A stretch of DNA of 64,000 nucleotides from JARFVT01 sp036677425 (GCA_036677425.1 JARFVT010000013.1:1550001-1614000), one strand, 5' to 3'. Positions 26,954 through 36,313 are shown, counted from the stretch's first letter. Numbers and translations are program-made. The notes: generated by a model not told the origin, from the letters alone.

Positions 26954-27550
26954 ATGAACCATATTGATAAATTAATTCAACTATTGGCACGAATGCCAGG
27001 ACTTGGGCCAAGATCTGCCAGACGCGCTGTATTACATTTGTTAAATAAACGTGAAAGCCTAATGCGACCATTGGCAGAGGCAATGATAAATGCCGCTGAT
27101 GATATTAAAAATTGCAATATTTGTGGCAATATTGACATGATTGACCCTTGTAATATTTGCCAAAATGAAAAACGTGATAGCAACATAATTTGCGTGGTTG
27201 AACAGGTGGGCGACCTTTGGGCATTGGAACGCACGGGAACATTTAAAGGCTATTATCATATATTAGGCGGGGTTTTATCGGCACTTGATGGCCTTGGTCC
27301 AGAGGATATAAATATTGCATCATTAATTAGCCGTGTCGCCAATGATGATACAATAACAGAAATAATTTTAGCGACCAACCTTACCGTTGATGGGCAGGTT
27401 ACCGCCCATTATATCAATGAAAGGCTGGAGCAATATAAAATCAAGGTAACATTATTAGCCCACGGTGTGCCAATTGGTGGCGAGCTGGATTATCTTGATG
27501 ATGGCACATTAACCGCAGCTTTAAAAGCAAGACGAGTCATGGATATTTAG
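26954..27550 (+). CDS. recR: recombination mediator RecR
   Basis: A 198-residue protein of normal length. Features in order: helix-hairpin-helix (LLARMPGLGPRSARRAVLHL), a Cys4 zinc finger (CNICGNIDMIDPCNIC, residues about 55-70), and a TOPRIM domain (ICVVEQVGDLWALERTGTFKG onward, with GLGPEDINI) ending GGELDYLDDGTLTAALKAR. With RecO and RecF it loads RecA onto SSB-coated gaps. It is the third gene of the dnaX-ybaB-recR set. Confidence 0.95.
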   Translation: MNHIDKLIQLLARMPGLGPRSARRAVLHLLNKRESLMRPLAEAMINAADDIKNCNICGNIDMIDPCNICQNEKRDSNIICVVEQVGDLWALERTGTFKGYYHILGGVLSALDGLGPEDINIASLISRVANDDTITEIILATNLTVDGQVTAHYINERLEQYKIKVTLLAHGVPIGGELDYLDDGTLTAALKARRVMDI

Positions 27551-27564
27551 GGGTACACCCCTAA
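27547..27564. terminator. short hairpin overlapping the recR stop
   Basis: TTAGGGG (27547-27553) and CCCCTAA (27558-27564) form a perfect 7-bp stem with a TACA loop; the recR stop codon TAG lies inside it. There is no T-tract, so it is a weak terminator or an mRNA-stabilising hairpin between recR and the next gene. Confidence 0.45.
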
Positions 27565-27577
27565 TTAAGGGCAAGAG

Positions 27578-29044
27578 ATGTTATTACAAAAAAAATGGAA
27601 TAAAGTAATTTCAATATTAGTTATTATATTGTCAATAACGGCATATCAGCCTTTATTTGCCAATGCTAAAAATGTGATAACTGCGGATCAAACAACCATT
27701 ACCGCCTATCAACAATCCATATCATTATTTAATCAGAAATATAATTTTAATTTAGAACCTAATCAGAATATCATTAATATAAATGATATTGCCAAAGATA
27801 TTTGGCCCAATAGTATAAATTTAACAAATTTAACAAATATTAAATTAAACAGCTTTTCTTATGATTTAACTAATCATATGCCATATGAAATATATGATAA
27901 ATTAATCGGTAAAAATATAAAATGGGGACAAGTCAGCCCAACAGATGGAATTGAATATATTCAAAAAGCAAAAATTATCTCTGCCGATATTAATGGGCAT
28001 ATACTAGTTAAATTTAATGATAGAATAGAAATAAACCCGAATGGCTATGCAATAATAGATGATTTAACAGAAAATATTATATCCGATAGCGGCATTAAAA
28101 TTTCTATGAAAACTACTGGCGGCAAGGCATCATTATCGCTTGATTATTTATCACATGGCTTAAATTGGCAATCTAATTATATTTTGATATTAAATAATCA
28201 AGATAATATTAAACAAAGATATGATGATCAAAAAATATGGCAGGGCGAAGAAATATCGGCAAAATTAACTGGTCAAATAACCATTGATAATCAAACTGGA
28301 ATAAATTTTAATAATGCATATATCAGGCTGGTTGCAGGTGATATTAATCATATTAATCAATCCAATATGATCTATGATAATCCTAATATCGCATCTTTAA
28401 AAATGGCAAATAATCAAATATCTGAAAAGACAGCTTCCGATAAGCATATTTATAAATTAGATGATAAAGTTAATTTAAAAAATAATGCAATATTAACAAT
28501 GCCATTCATCAATAGTGATAATTTAATCATATTGAAAAAATACATCTTGAAAAACCGAGTATTTGCAAATCGTAATGATGAAAATGATAATATCCAATTT
28601 ACCAATCCTGAAATTAATTTTTCATTCCAAAATAATAAAAAATCAGGGTTTAAAAAAGCCCTCCCAGCGGGGATTGTCCGCATTATGGCAATCGAAGATG
28701 ATGCACCGATGTTACTTGGTGAAGATCAAATAGCCCATATGCCAATTGATGAAACCATAAATATTAAATCGGGCAAAGCCTTTAATATAATTGCGAAAAG
28801 ACAGCAAATAACTTTCAACCAAGGCAAAGATTATAATGTTTTTAATGCCAGTTTCAAAATAACCTTAAAAAACGCCAAGAAAAATGATGTTATCGTCGAA
28901 ATTATTGAATATATGCCAGGTAAATGGCAAATAACCGATCAAAATATCAAGGCGGTAAAAACCAATTTAACCAATGCCATTTGGCAAATTAATGTGCCAG
29001 CAAATGATAGTGCAATCTTAAGATATTCGATGAAAAGCCGTTAA
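27578..29044 (+). CDS. DUF4139-type exported protein
   Basis: A 488-residue protein with an N-terminal signal (KKWNKVISILVIILSITAYQ then a likely cut after LFANA). The body resembles the DUF4139 family: SLDYLSHGLNWQSNYILILN near residue 190, NAYIRLVAGDIN near 247, then PALPAGIVR-like KKALPAGIVRIMAIEDDA and LGEDQIAHMPIDETINI, ending with VIEYMPGKWQI and VPANDSAILRYSM. These proteins are periplasmic beta-rich proteins of unknown role. It starts 27 bases after recR and converges with the HNH nuclease gene. Asn/Ile-rich codon use reflects the AT-rich genome. Confidence 0.75.
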   Translation: MLLQKKWNKVISILVIILSITAYQPLFANAKNVITADQTTITAYQQSISLFNQKYNFNLEPNQNIININDIAKDIWPNSINLTNLTNIKLNSFSYDLTNHMPYEIYDKLIGKNIKWGQVSPTDGIEYIQKAKIISADINGHILVKFNDRIEINPNGYAIIDDLTENIISDSGIKISMKTTGGKASLSLDYLSHGLNWQSNYILILNNQDNIKQRYDDQKIWQGEEISAKLTGQITIDNQTGINFNNAYIRLVAGDINHINQSNMIYDNPNIASLKMANNQISEKTASDKHIYKLDDKVNLKNNAILTMPFINSDNLIILKKYILKNRVFANRNDENDNIQFTNPEINFSFQNNKKSGFKKALPAGIVRIMAIEDDAPMLLGEDQIAHMPIDETINIKSGKAFNIIAKRQQITFNQGKDYNVFNASFKITLKNAKKNDVIVEIIEYMPGKWQITDQNIKAVKTNLTNAIWQINVPANDSAILRYSMKSR

Positions 29045-29077
29045 TGACAACCAGACTATTATTAAATTATCATGGTT

Positions 29078-29647
29078 TTAACTATCTAATTCTGAATCCC
29101 AATATAAATAATCATACCAGCTTTTATGAAGGAAGTTTGGCGGAAAAGCCTTGCCATTCCTTTGTAATTCCCAGCTGGTTGGTTGTTTTGGTGTCCGCAA
29201 TAATGGCATTTTTGCTTGTTTTGGTGTAACACCGCCTTTTTTAAAATTACAACCACTACAGGCCGAAACAATATTTCCCCATTTGGTGCGCCCGCCGTGT
29301 GATCGCGGCAATACATGATCAAATGTTAAATCTTTAGTTTTAAATTTATTACCGCAATATTGACAGCTAAAATTATCACGTAAAAAAACATTAAACCTGG
29401 TGAATGCGGGGCTATCATTGGGCTTGATATATTCTTTTAATGAAATAACGCTGGGCAATGCCATTGTCATGCTTGGGCTATGAATTGCGATATCATATTC
29501 CGATACGATATTAACACGCGCCGAAACAACGGCCTTGACGCTATCTTGCCATGACCATAGGGATAAGGGAAAATAACTTAATGGCCTGAAATCAGCATTC
29601 AAAACAAGGGCGGGGCAACCATTCATATTTTGCCCAAGAATATTCAT
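29078..29647 (-). CDS. HNH endonuclease family protein
   Basis: A 189-residue protein with the start GCPALVLNADFRPLSYFPLS, common to a widespread group of bacterial HNH proteins, and the nuclease centre CQYCGNKFKTKDLTFDHVLP plus SHGGRTKWGNIVSACSGCNFKKG (residues about 97-140) containing two CxxC zinc pairs and the DH/N catalytic residues. It ends with WYDYLYWDSELDS. Members are cytoplasmic and often stand alone in alphaproteobacterial genomes; the substrate is not known. It is not obviously part of a restriction or phage module. Confidence 0.85.
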   Translation of the reverse strand: MNILGQNMNGCPALVLNADFRPLSYFPLSLWSWQDSVKAVVSARVNIVSEYDIAIHSPSMTMALPSVISLKEYIKPNDSPAFTRFNVFLRDNFSCQYCGNKFKTKDLTFDHVLPRSHGGRTKWGNIVSACSGCNFKKGGVTPKQAKMPLLRTPKQPTSWELQRNGKAFPPNFLHKSWYDYLYWDSELDS

Positions 29648-30047
29648 TCAATCAATCCCCAAAAAAAACAGCCGCATCATGCAATTATCATATGATAATT
29701 TGAAGATTAATCAACCTAAGTCATGACAATTAAATAAAGAACGTAAATACTAATATTAAATTTATATTGTTAAATTATTTAAATTTGTCAGGACGTGCTT
29801 GCATAATCTAATTTCTAAGCCTTTTATGACCAGATGATATGAATAGATCGCAAACATCGCATCATATGTGCGTACTGAAATTGCATTATTAATTGGCTTG
29901 ATGATAAAAGTCGAAATATTGGATATTTATTTAATTCTTCCCGAATTACTAGCATAATGTAAGGGATTCTTCTTCTGAGAGAGGGGCTATAATCATATTT
30001 AATAATGCTATAAGGAGCTGTTGCATCTTGGGTTTCACACAATATTA
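29648..30047. other. 400-base region without a convincing gene
   Basis: The stretch holds the HNH promoter side and the tail of the pentapeptide gene. A 72-codon minus-strand frame at 29824-30042 has no ribosome site or recognisable motif and is probably chance. No RNA gene or clear terminator is seen. It marks the left edge of an accessory segment. Confidence 0.5.
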
Positions 30048-31457
30048 TTAATATGTATTTTCAACATGGCGATAATTGTTGGATATAGATAAGTCGCTTA
30101 CATCAACCCCTTTAAAGCTACTAGAGGCCGCATAGTTAATCTGCCCTAGCTTAACTGTCTCATTACCATTGAAATTTATATGATAAAATCTTGCATTAAA
30201 GAAATTAGCACCGGTGAAATCTGCCGTAATGGGCGCATCATCCCGTCCGTCTCCACGAAGATAGGCATTGCCGCCAATAAGGGCATTTGTAAAGTTTGCG
30301 TTGGTGAAAATAGTGCCTTTTGTATAAGCGGCTGAGATATCAAACTGACCTCCGGTAAAATCAGTGCCACTGAAATTAGCTCCGCTAAAATTTGTCTCAT
30401 TTACCCTTATATTTATAGCGGACTTAATCATATCAATCAGGGCATTACTCATATCAACATTATTGAAAGTAGCACCATCCAAAATTGAACCCGATAAATT
30501 CAAACCATCGGTTAAAAGATCATGCTCTATTTTGCCGTCTGAACCCCACGACGCTCCAAAACCTACATTCGTTAGGTCACGATTGCTTAAATCAAGTCCC
30601 CGTATATCTGATCCAGAAAAAGTAGTATCTGTTAAAGATGTATTCGCAAAATTAATATCTTTGAGATCGGATCTCAAAAATAAAAGTTTACCATGGCTAA
30701 GAGTGTCAGAAGCAAAGGTTAAATTCGATAAATTTGCACCCTTTAAATTACTATCTGTGAAACCAGTGCTTATGGAGTTTTTAAAGTCAACGCCGTCAAG
30801 GTTGGCATTTTCAAAATTACTATTCCGAAACTGTAATGCAGCGCCCTCAAATACGGCGCCGCTTAAATCAGCATTATTGAAATTTATATTTTTATAATTC
30901 TCTTCAGCAGCTTCACCCATTTTATAGTCATCACTATAAAAATAAACCGATTTAAATTGTGCTTCTTTTAAAGAGGCAAAAGAAAAATCTGCATTGTCAA
31001 ATGTCGTTGTCTCATTAAAAATCGCAGCTTCTAAATTTGCATGACTAGCTTTAACATTTGATAAATTTGCCCCTGTTAAGTTCGCCCCTTTAAGGTTGGC
31101 ATGTTCTATATTTGCATTAGAAAAATCAGCCCCGGTTAGATCAAGGCTGGACAAATCAACGCCTTCAAGATTAGCACCGACAAAACTGGCCCCGCGCAAA
31201 TCAAGTCCAGTAAAATCAAATTTTCTTAAATCTTGTCCGCCAAATTTAAGGGGAACAGGATTAGTGTCATTGGAAGGATTTGATAGTTTTTCTTTGGCTT
31301 CATTTGATAATGTAACAATATCTGAAATTACAGTTTTTTGTGTGGCTTCTTTACTATCACCTGCGGCGGACGAATTTCTTTCTGCTTGAATTCCACCAGT
31401 TTTTTTTGCTGGAATAATAACGGCCTGCGAACCATTTGCACCTGTAATATCAACCAT
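30048..31457 (-). CDS. pentapeptide-repeat protein
   Basis: A 469-residue protein. After a polar N-terminal 60 residues (with ISDIVTLSNEAKEKL, like the disordered leader of some secreted alphaproteobacterial proteins) the rest is built of A(D/N)LXX pentapeptides, e.g. FTGLDLRGASFVGANLEGVD, ADFSNANIEHANLKGANLTG and FSGANFSGTDFTGG, which fold as a right-handed quadrilateral helix. Irregular insertions near residues 165-185 and 290-310 interrupt the coils. There is no signal peptide or membrane helix. Some relatives mimic DNA and bind gyrase, but that cannot be concluded here. An AGGAGTTAATATT ribosome site precedes the ATG. It lies in a region with gene relics. Confidence 0.88.
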   Translation of the reverse strand: MVDITGANGSQAVIIPAKKTGGIQAERNSSAAGDSKEATQKTVISDIVTLSNEAKEKLSNPSNDTNPVPLKFGGQDLRKFDFTGLDLRGASFVGANLEGVDLSSLDLTGADFSNANIEHANLKGANLTGANLSNVKASHANLEAAIFNETTTFDNADFSFASLKEAQFKSVYFYSDDYKMGEAAEENYKNINFNNADLSGAVFEGAALQFRNSNFENANLDGVDFKNSISTGFTDSNLKGANLSNLTFASDTLSHGKLLFLRSDLKDINFANTSLTDTTFSGSDIRGLDLSNRDLTNVGFGASWGSDGKIEHDLLTDGLNLSGSILDGATFNNVDMSNALIDMIKSAINIRVNETNFSGANFSGTDFTGGQFDISAAYTKGTIFTNANFTNALIGGNAYLRGDGRDDAPITADFTGANFFNARFYHINFNGNETVKLGQINYAASSSFKGVDVSDLSISNNYRHVENTY

Positions 31458-31558
31458 AATATTAACTCCTTCTGAAGTATTTGGTTAACTGCAGCTCATT
31501 CTAGCTACCAATTTTCTCATACTTATACTTTGAATAGTAAAAAGAGTCAATATTACCC

Positions 31559-31774
31559 TTAAAAATAATCATTTTTATAAATAGCGCGGCGACATCCTGC
31601 GCGAATTTCATCAATAACACCGCGCAATGTTTGGAATATTTCAGGCATCCGATGAATTTCATCAAGAATAATAAGATTATCTTCATATTGATTAAAAAAG
31701 AATATAGGATCGTTAAGCTTTTCGCGATCCACATATGATTCAAGATCAAGGTAATAGGGAATTTCTATCTTTTG
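31559..31774 (-). pseudogene. relic of an AAA_14/DUF4143-type ATPase
   Basis: The minus frame between stops at 31775 and 31559 reads IEIPYYLDLESYVDREKLND, then FFFNQYEDNLIILDEIHRMP and EIFQTLRGVIDEIRAG. This matches the Walker B region of the AAA_14 ATPases that carry a C-terminal DUF4143 domain (LDEIxRxPELF.LRxLID). The Walker A half and the whole C-terminal half are missing, and there is no start. It is a dead fragment, not the overlapping 82-codon frame at 31501-31749. Confidence 0.7.
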
Positions 31775-32129
31775 CTATATAAAGGGCAAGCGAGTTTGGA
31801 TATCTATGCCAGATGTTGGAGGCGATTTAGACACTTATTTCCCAATCTATTGGTGATGAATATTTCGCGCAACCTGAGGCTGCCAATATAAACAACATTG
31901 GCTCTGCAAAATGTTGTTTTACGTCAACAAAAAGCCTTGTTGATTTTGCAAAAAGATATCTCTGAAATGCTCTACCAGACAGCAAGTAATTAGCCCTTAA
32001 CTTGATTGAGAAATTGCTAAAATAACTAATAGTATAGTGATCTAGGCAGATCCAGCCAATGAAGTCAGTATAAAAAGAGTATATGTATTATAAATAATGG
32101 TCTCAGATTTTTTAATGTGCTAGCTTAAA
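31775..32129. other. intergenic remnant DNA, nothing recognised
   Basis: About 355 bases between the ATPase relic and the YegP-like gene. Short broken plus-strand frames (e.g. near 31900-31990, QKALLILQKDISEML) look like decayed coding sequence, but I cannot assign them to a family. Confidence 0.4.
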
Positions 32130-32474
32130 TTATGTTAAATCATCTATTGTTTCAGTTGACCCATTCTCCATTACTGATGCAATTCCAGTTTCTAGACCTT
32201 GTTTAGAGCTATAGCCTTGGGAACATGTAAGAATTACTTGACCATTATCTGCTGAATGAAGATTGAAGTACCATTTATCATCTTTAGAGCTTTGATACAC
32301 TTTAAAATTATCACGATCATCTGAATTTTTTTGAACAGACACTATTCCCTCTTCAGCTGACAGCTTACGAGTATAGCCTTCAGACTTACCTATATTTTCT
32401 CCATTTCCAGCTTTTAATCTAAACCAATATTGGTTATCGGTATCTTTATATATTTCAAATTCTCCATTACTCAT
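32130..32474 (-). CDS. YegP-like DUF1508 protein
   Basis: A 114-residue protein made of two tandem DUF1508 repeats: FEIYKDTDNQYWFRLKAGNG with YTRKLSAEEGIVSVQKN, then FKVYQSSKDDKWYFNLHSAD with GYSSKQGLETGIASVMENG. This is the complete YegP architecture (E. coli YegP is about 110 residues). The function is unknown. AAAGGAT precedes the ATG. It is flanked by gene relics and probably came with the accessory segment. Confidence 0.88.
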   Translation of the reverse strand: MSNGEFEIYKDTDNQYWFRLKAGNGENIGKSEGYTRKLSAEEGIVSVQKNSDDRDNFKVYQSSKDDKWYFNLHSADNGQVILTCSQGYSSKQGLETGIASVMENGSTETIDDLT

Positions 32475-32597
32475 AATATTTATCCTTTAAAATATTTAAT
32501 TTCATTCGAACACCTTCGTTCAAATACCAAAAATAAACTATTAAGCATGCCCATAGTTAATTAAACAATAAAGTCCTACTTATAACGCCCATTATAA

Positions 32598-32747
32598 ATG
32601 GGGTATTACCGTGCCATTAGTGAGGTACTTATTCAAACCGCAATAAGAACAATTTGGCCATTTTATATTGCTATTTTAATTGCCCTAACATTGGTAACTT
32701 TTATTCCTGAAATTTCAATGACATTACCAAATCTACTAGGTAATTAA
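32598..32747 (+). pseudogene. C-terminal relic of a TRAP transporter large permease (DctM)
   Basis: A 49-codon frame that includes AIRTIWPFYIAILIALTLVT and FIPEISMTLPNLLGN, which is the last transmembrane helix and tail of DctM permeases. An in-frame stop lies directly upstream and no earlier DctM sequence precedes it, so it is the tail of a lost gene. A complete and different dctM lies at 38187-39491; its tail (LILFPALSLWLPAILMD) aligns but is clearly diverged, so this was a second TRAP system. Confidence 0.75.
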
Positions 32748-32811
32748 TTGTAAAGTTTTTCTAAAATAATTTATAAGTAAATATAAATTACCTTGGCCAA
32801 AAACTTAACTA

Positions 32812-33003
32812 TCACAAATCGTCTTTAGCGATTTTTATGGCGTCATGCAAGATATCATTATCGCCAATATGATTTGCTAATAATAATATAAGCTTCGCAT
32901 TAACATTCATGCTTTGCGCTTCTGATAAATCACGATGCATATCGATTAATTCTTGGTAAAAATCATCTATTCTTGCGATATTTGCATTTGTATTTAATGG
33001 CAT
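32812..33003 (-). CDS. DUF2783 protein
   Basis: A 63-residue protein: NIARIDDFYQELIDMHRDLS, then NAKLILLLANHIGDNDILHD, the DUF2783 pattern. This family is regularly encoded next to flavin monooxygenases of aromatic catabolism, as here: its start overlaps the monooxygenase stop by one base. It is last in the leftward VOC-FAH-monooxygenase operon. The role is unknown, perhaps a small partner of the monooxygenase. Confidence 0.8.
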   Translation of the reverse strand: MPLNTNANIARIDDFYQELIDMHRDLSEAQSMNVNAKLILLLANHIGDNDILHDAIKIAKDDL

Positions 33004-34634
33004 TATATTTCTCCCACAGGTGAATTTCCCGTTGCCCGCATGATGGCATTATATATTTTATCACGGTCAAATTGCCGCCAACGTCCTGCGATATGTTGAT
33101 CGGGGCGAATTAAATAAACCGTGCCGTCTTTACCATCATAACGTTTGGTCAATATGCCTTTTTCATCTATGATATCTTTACCAATAACTATAACATCATA
33201 TGTTATATTATCCATATTAAGTGAAATATCACCCGCAATGTCACCAAAAACTAATATTTTAAACTGCCCGCTCAATATATTTAATAACCATATATCATCA
33301 CCATTTTTAATGATTGGCGCGTCAGGGCAATTACAGCCGACAGAAATATCGCTATTAAATTCATCGCTATCTTTAGTATTTAATGAGCTATCAATATATG
33401 GAGTTGGTAATGACAGCCGCCCAGAATTAACCATTGGCCTTGCGAATTGGTAATCCTTTGCCAAATCCAATGTGGCATCGCGAAATGCCTTGCTTATCTC
33501 GCTTTTTGGCGAAATGAAATCTGTCGATCTGGTAGAATTTAAAATATTATCATCGGCGGCAAATGCGCGTTCTTCGTTATAGCTATCAAGCAGGCTTTCT
33601 GGAGCTTTGCCATCTACAACTAATTTTAATTTCCAACCAAGATTATCAATATCTTGCACACCCGTATTTGCACCACGCGCACCAAATGGCGATACCTGAT
33701 GAGCCGAATCGCCAGCAAAAAATACATTGCCATGGCGGAAATTTTCCATACGCCGACATGCGAATTGATAAACTGATACCCATTCCAATTCAAAATCAAC
33801 ATCTTTACCAAGCATTTCTTGCAGCCGAGGAATAACATTTTCATGCTTTTTTTCTTCTTCAGGGTCGCAATCCCAACCCAATTGAAAATCTATCCGCCAA
33901 ATATTTTCAGGTTGTTTATGCAACAATACAGATTGTCCGCGATGGAATGGCGGATTGAACCAAAACCAACGTTCGGGTGGAAAATCTGCCTTCATAATAA
34001 CATCGGCGATTAAAAATCTATCTTGGAAAAACTTACCTGTAAAATCTAACCCCATCATGTTCCTGCTATCGGAATTTGCCCCATCGCATACCACCATCCA
34101 ATCGGATTGTATTTGATAGATGCCGTCAGGGGTTTCAACTTGTAATATTGCAAAATCACCTATATTTTTAAGGCTTATAACTTTTGATTTCCAGCGTATT
34201 TCGATTAAATCAGAAAAATCACCGCAACGGTTGACCAAATATTCTTCCAAATAATATTGTTGTAAATTAATGAAGGCAGGCATTTTATGATCATCTTCAG
34301 GCAGTAGATCAAATTTATAAATTTCCTCGTCGTCGCGGAAAACCTTACCTACATTCCAAGCCACACCCTTATCAACCATCGGGGCGGCGCAACCTAATTT
34401 ATCCCATATTTCTAATGGTCGTTTGGCATAACAAACCGCGCGTGAACCGATACTTACCGTATTATTATCATCTAATATTATTGATTTTATACCTTGGACT
34501 GCAAAATCTAACGCGGCGGTCAAACCAACGGGACCAGCGCCAATTATCACCACGCAATGACGTTTTATTTTATCATTTTTTTGTTCATCACTTTGTATAT
34601 AATCAAATTTTGGATATTCATAGGCATTAGGCAT
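33003..34634 (-). CDS. FAD-dependent aromatic-ring monooxygenase (MhpA/PobA-like)
   Basis: A 543-residue class A flavoprotein hydroxylase. The FAD fold is VVIGAGPVGLTAALDFAVQG (residues about 29-48), the DG motif is WMVVCDGANSDSRNMMG, and the second FAD motif FFAGDSAHQVSPFGARGANT lies near residue 305. A thioredoxin-like C-terminal domain follows, as in MhpA (3-(3-hydroxyphenyl)propionate hydroxylase). It would add a hydroxyl group to an aromatic acid using NAD(P)H and oxygen. The gene lies between FAH and DUF2783 genes and opposite maleylacetoacetate isomerase, so the product should be a substrate for homogentisate- or gentisate-like cleavage. Confidence 0.85.
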   Translation of the reverse strand: MPNAYEYPKFDYIQSDEQKNDKIKRHCVVIIGAGPVGLTAALDFAVQGIKSIILDDNNTVSIGSRAVCYAKRPLEIWDKLGCAAPMVDKGVAWNVGKVFRDDEEIYKFDLLPEDDHKMPAFINLQQYYLEEYLVNRCGDFSDLIEIRWKSKVISLKNIGDFAILQVETPDGIYQIQSDWMVVCDGANSDSRNMMGLDFTGKFFQDRFLIADVIMKADFPPERWFWFNPPFHRGQSVLLHKQPENIWRIDFQLGWDCDPEEEKKHENVIPRLQEMLGKDVDFELEWVSVYQFACRRMENFRHGNVFFAGDSAHQVSPFGARGANTGVQDIDNLGWKLKLVVDGKAPESLLDSYNEERAFAADDNILNSTRSTDFISPKSEISKAFRDATLDLAKDYQFARPMVNSGRLSLPTPYIDSSLNTKDSDEFNSDISVGCNCPDAPIIKNGDDIWLLNILSGQFKILVFGDIAGDISLNMDNITYDVIVIGKDIIDEKGILTKRYDGKDGTVYLIRPDQHIAGRWRQFDRDKIYNAIMRATGNSPVGEI

Positions 34635-34672
34635 TATTCATCCCATCATTCATTATTATTTGCATAAAAACT

Positions 34673-35683
34673 TTAATATTTGACTATTTTTTGCTCTATC
34701 CGACCAAATATAGAATTTCCTGCATTATCATTCATTTCAATTTTGATGCTATCGCCAAATTTCATGAAATCCGTTTTGGCGGCACCATCATTGATGGTTT
34801 CGATCATGCGAATTTCGGCAATGCAGGAATAACCCTTACCACCATCGGCAATATGCTTGCCTGCACCACCGTCCAATTTATTAGAAACCGTACCAGAACC
34901 AACGATTGTTCCTGCGCTCAATGGCCTGGTTTTTGCCGCATGAGAAACAATGGTGGGAAAATTAAATGTCATATCAACGCCTGCGTCGGGTTTGCCAAAT
35001 AATTGACCATTCAATGTGGATAATAATGGTAGATGAAGCTTCCCTTCACGCCAATTATCGCCCAATTCATCAGCTGTTACGGCAACGGGTGAAAATGCAC
35101 TTGATGGCTTTGATTGAAAGAAACCAAATCCTTTGGCTAATTCGGCTGGTATTAAGCCACGCAATGAAACATCATTTACTAACATAAAAAGTTTGATATG
35201 ATCCGCCGCCGTATCGGCAGTAACCCCCATTGGCATATCATCGGTAATTACCGCAATTTCGGCTTCAAAATCAATGCCCCAGTCTTCGGATACTACGGCA
35301 ATATCATCATATGGCGCAATGAAGCTATCTGATCCGCCCTGATAAATTAATGGGTCTTGCCAAAAGCTTTCTGGTAATTCCACACCACGAGCTTTCCTTA
35401 CTAATTCCACATGATTAACATATGCCGAACCATCTGCCCATTGATAGCTGCGCGGTAATGGTGACAGGCAATCTTTTTCGATAAATTTAAATGCGCCGTT
35501 TAATTCACCAGCATTTAATGCATGGTATATTTTTTCAAGCATTGGTGATATTTCTGCCCAATCATCCAGTGCATTTTGTAATGTTTTGGCAATGTCGGCA
35601 ACGGCGATACATTGATTCAATTTACGATCTACTACTACAAGCTTACCATCACGGCTGCCATTTTTTAAACTAGCTAATTTCAT
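34673..35683 (-). CDS. fumarylacetoacetate hydrolase family protein
   Basis: A 336-residue protein. The metal-binding E-x-E is in DWGIDFEAEIAVITDD (residues about 132-147), with FQSKPSSAFSPVAVT and GTIVGSGTVSNK typical of the FAH fold; the last part, with GKGYSCIAEIRMIETI, closes the active site. It would cleave a fumaryl- or maleyl-acetoacetate-type diketone. It is shorter than eukaryotic-type fumarylacetoacetase but matches the bacterial type found with MarR/MaiA genes. It lies 38 bases downstream of nothing but the VOC gene and precedes the monooxygenase. Confidence 0.85.
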   Translation of the reverse strand: MKLASLKNGSRDGKLVVVDRKLNQCIAVADIAKTLQNALDDWAEISPMLEKIYHALNAGELNGAFKFIEKDCLSPLPRSYQWADGSAYVNHVELVRKARGVELPESFWQDPLIYQGGSDSFIAPYDDIAVVSEDWGIDFEAEIAVITDDMPMGVTADTAADHIKLFMLVNDVSLRGLIPAELAKGFGFFQSKPSSAFSPVAVTADELGDNWREGKLHLPLLSTLNGQLFGKPDAGVDMTFNFPTIVSHAAKTRPLSAGTIVGSGTVSNKLDGGAGKHIADGGKGYSCIAEIRMIETINDGAAKTDFMKFGDSIKIEMNDNAGNSIFGRIEQKIVKY

Positions 35684-35723
35684 CCATTTTATCCTGTATT
35701 TTAATGTTTATTATTTTTAATTA

Positions 35724-36260
35724 TTATTGGTTGAATTCTTTATCATGCATCCATTGTGCGTGTTTTGGTGCTATTTTGGTTTTTGACCATTCTTCAAGCA
35801 TTTCCCATTTTACCGCGTCAAGTTTGCTATTCATATCATCTGTGCCTGTATTCACGGCAAGTTCCAACCTATGACCATTAGGGTCGCGAAAATAGATAGA
35901 TTTAAAAATCATATGATCTGTTGGACCGATAACTTCAATGCCGTCTTTTTCTAATTTGGCTTTTGCCTCCATCATATCATCCATTCTTTCGACCCGCATT
36001 GCTAGATGCTGTACCCAATCAGGAGTATTTAGATCACGGCCCATTGGCGGTGAATTCGGAATTTCAAAAAAGGCAAGAATATTATTTTGTCCAGCATTTA
36101 AAAATACATGCATATATGGGTCAGGTGCTTTGGTTGATGGCACTTGGTCTTCGGAAATAGCCAAAATAAAATCCATATTTAGATATTTACCATACCATTC
36201 AACAGTTTCTTTGGCATCATTGCAACGGTATGCCACATGGTGAATATGTTCAATTTTCAT
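35724..36260 (-). CDS. VOC-fold metalloprotein, candidate ring-cleavage dioxygenase
   Basis: A 178-residue glyoxalase/extradiol-fold protein. Putative metal ligands are the His in IEHIHHVAYRCND, the His in WVQHLAMRVE and the Glu in GHRLELAVN, the 2-His-1-Glu set of type I extradiol dioxygenases. The ATG at 36258-36260 (MKIEHIHH) has AAGGAA about 7 bases upstream; an ATG six codons earlier is less likely. It is the first gene of the leftward aromatic operon, beside repeated operator-like boxes. A glyoxalase-like role is the alternative; no other ring-cleaving enzyme is seen in the cluster. Confidence 0.75.
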   Translation of the reverse strand: MKIEHIHHVAYRCNDAKETVEWYGKYLNMDFILAISEDQVPSTKAPDPYMHVFLNAGQNNILAFFEIPNSPPMGRDLNTPDWVQHLAMRVERMDDMMEAKAKLEKDGIEVIGPTDHMIFKSIYFRDPNGHRLELAVNTGTDDMNSKLDAVKWEMLEEWSKTKIAPKHAQWMHDKEFNQ

Positions 36261-36313
36261 AAAATAATTCCTTTTCATTCTAGTTATTAAAATTTTGCTG
36301 TTATAATTTACAC

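Noticed and set aside
29824..30042. 72-codon minus-strand frame
   Set aside because: No ribosome site, no recognisable motif and unusual composition; probably chance in an intergenic region.
31501..31749. 82-codon minus-strand frame over the ATPase relic
   Set aside because: The family match is in a different frame of the same DNA; this frame is a shadow.
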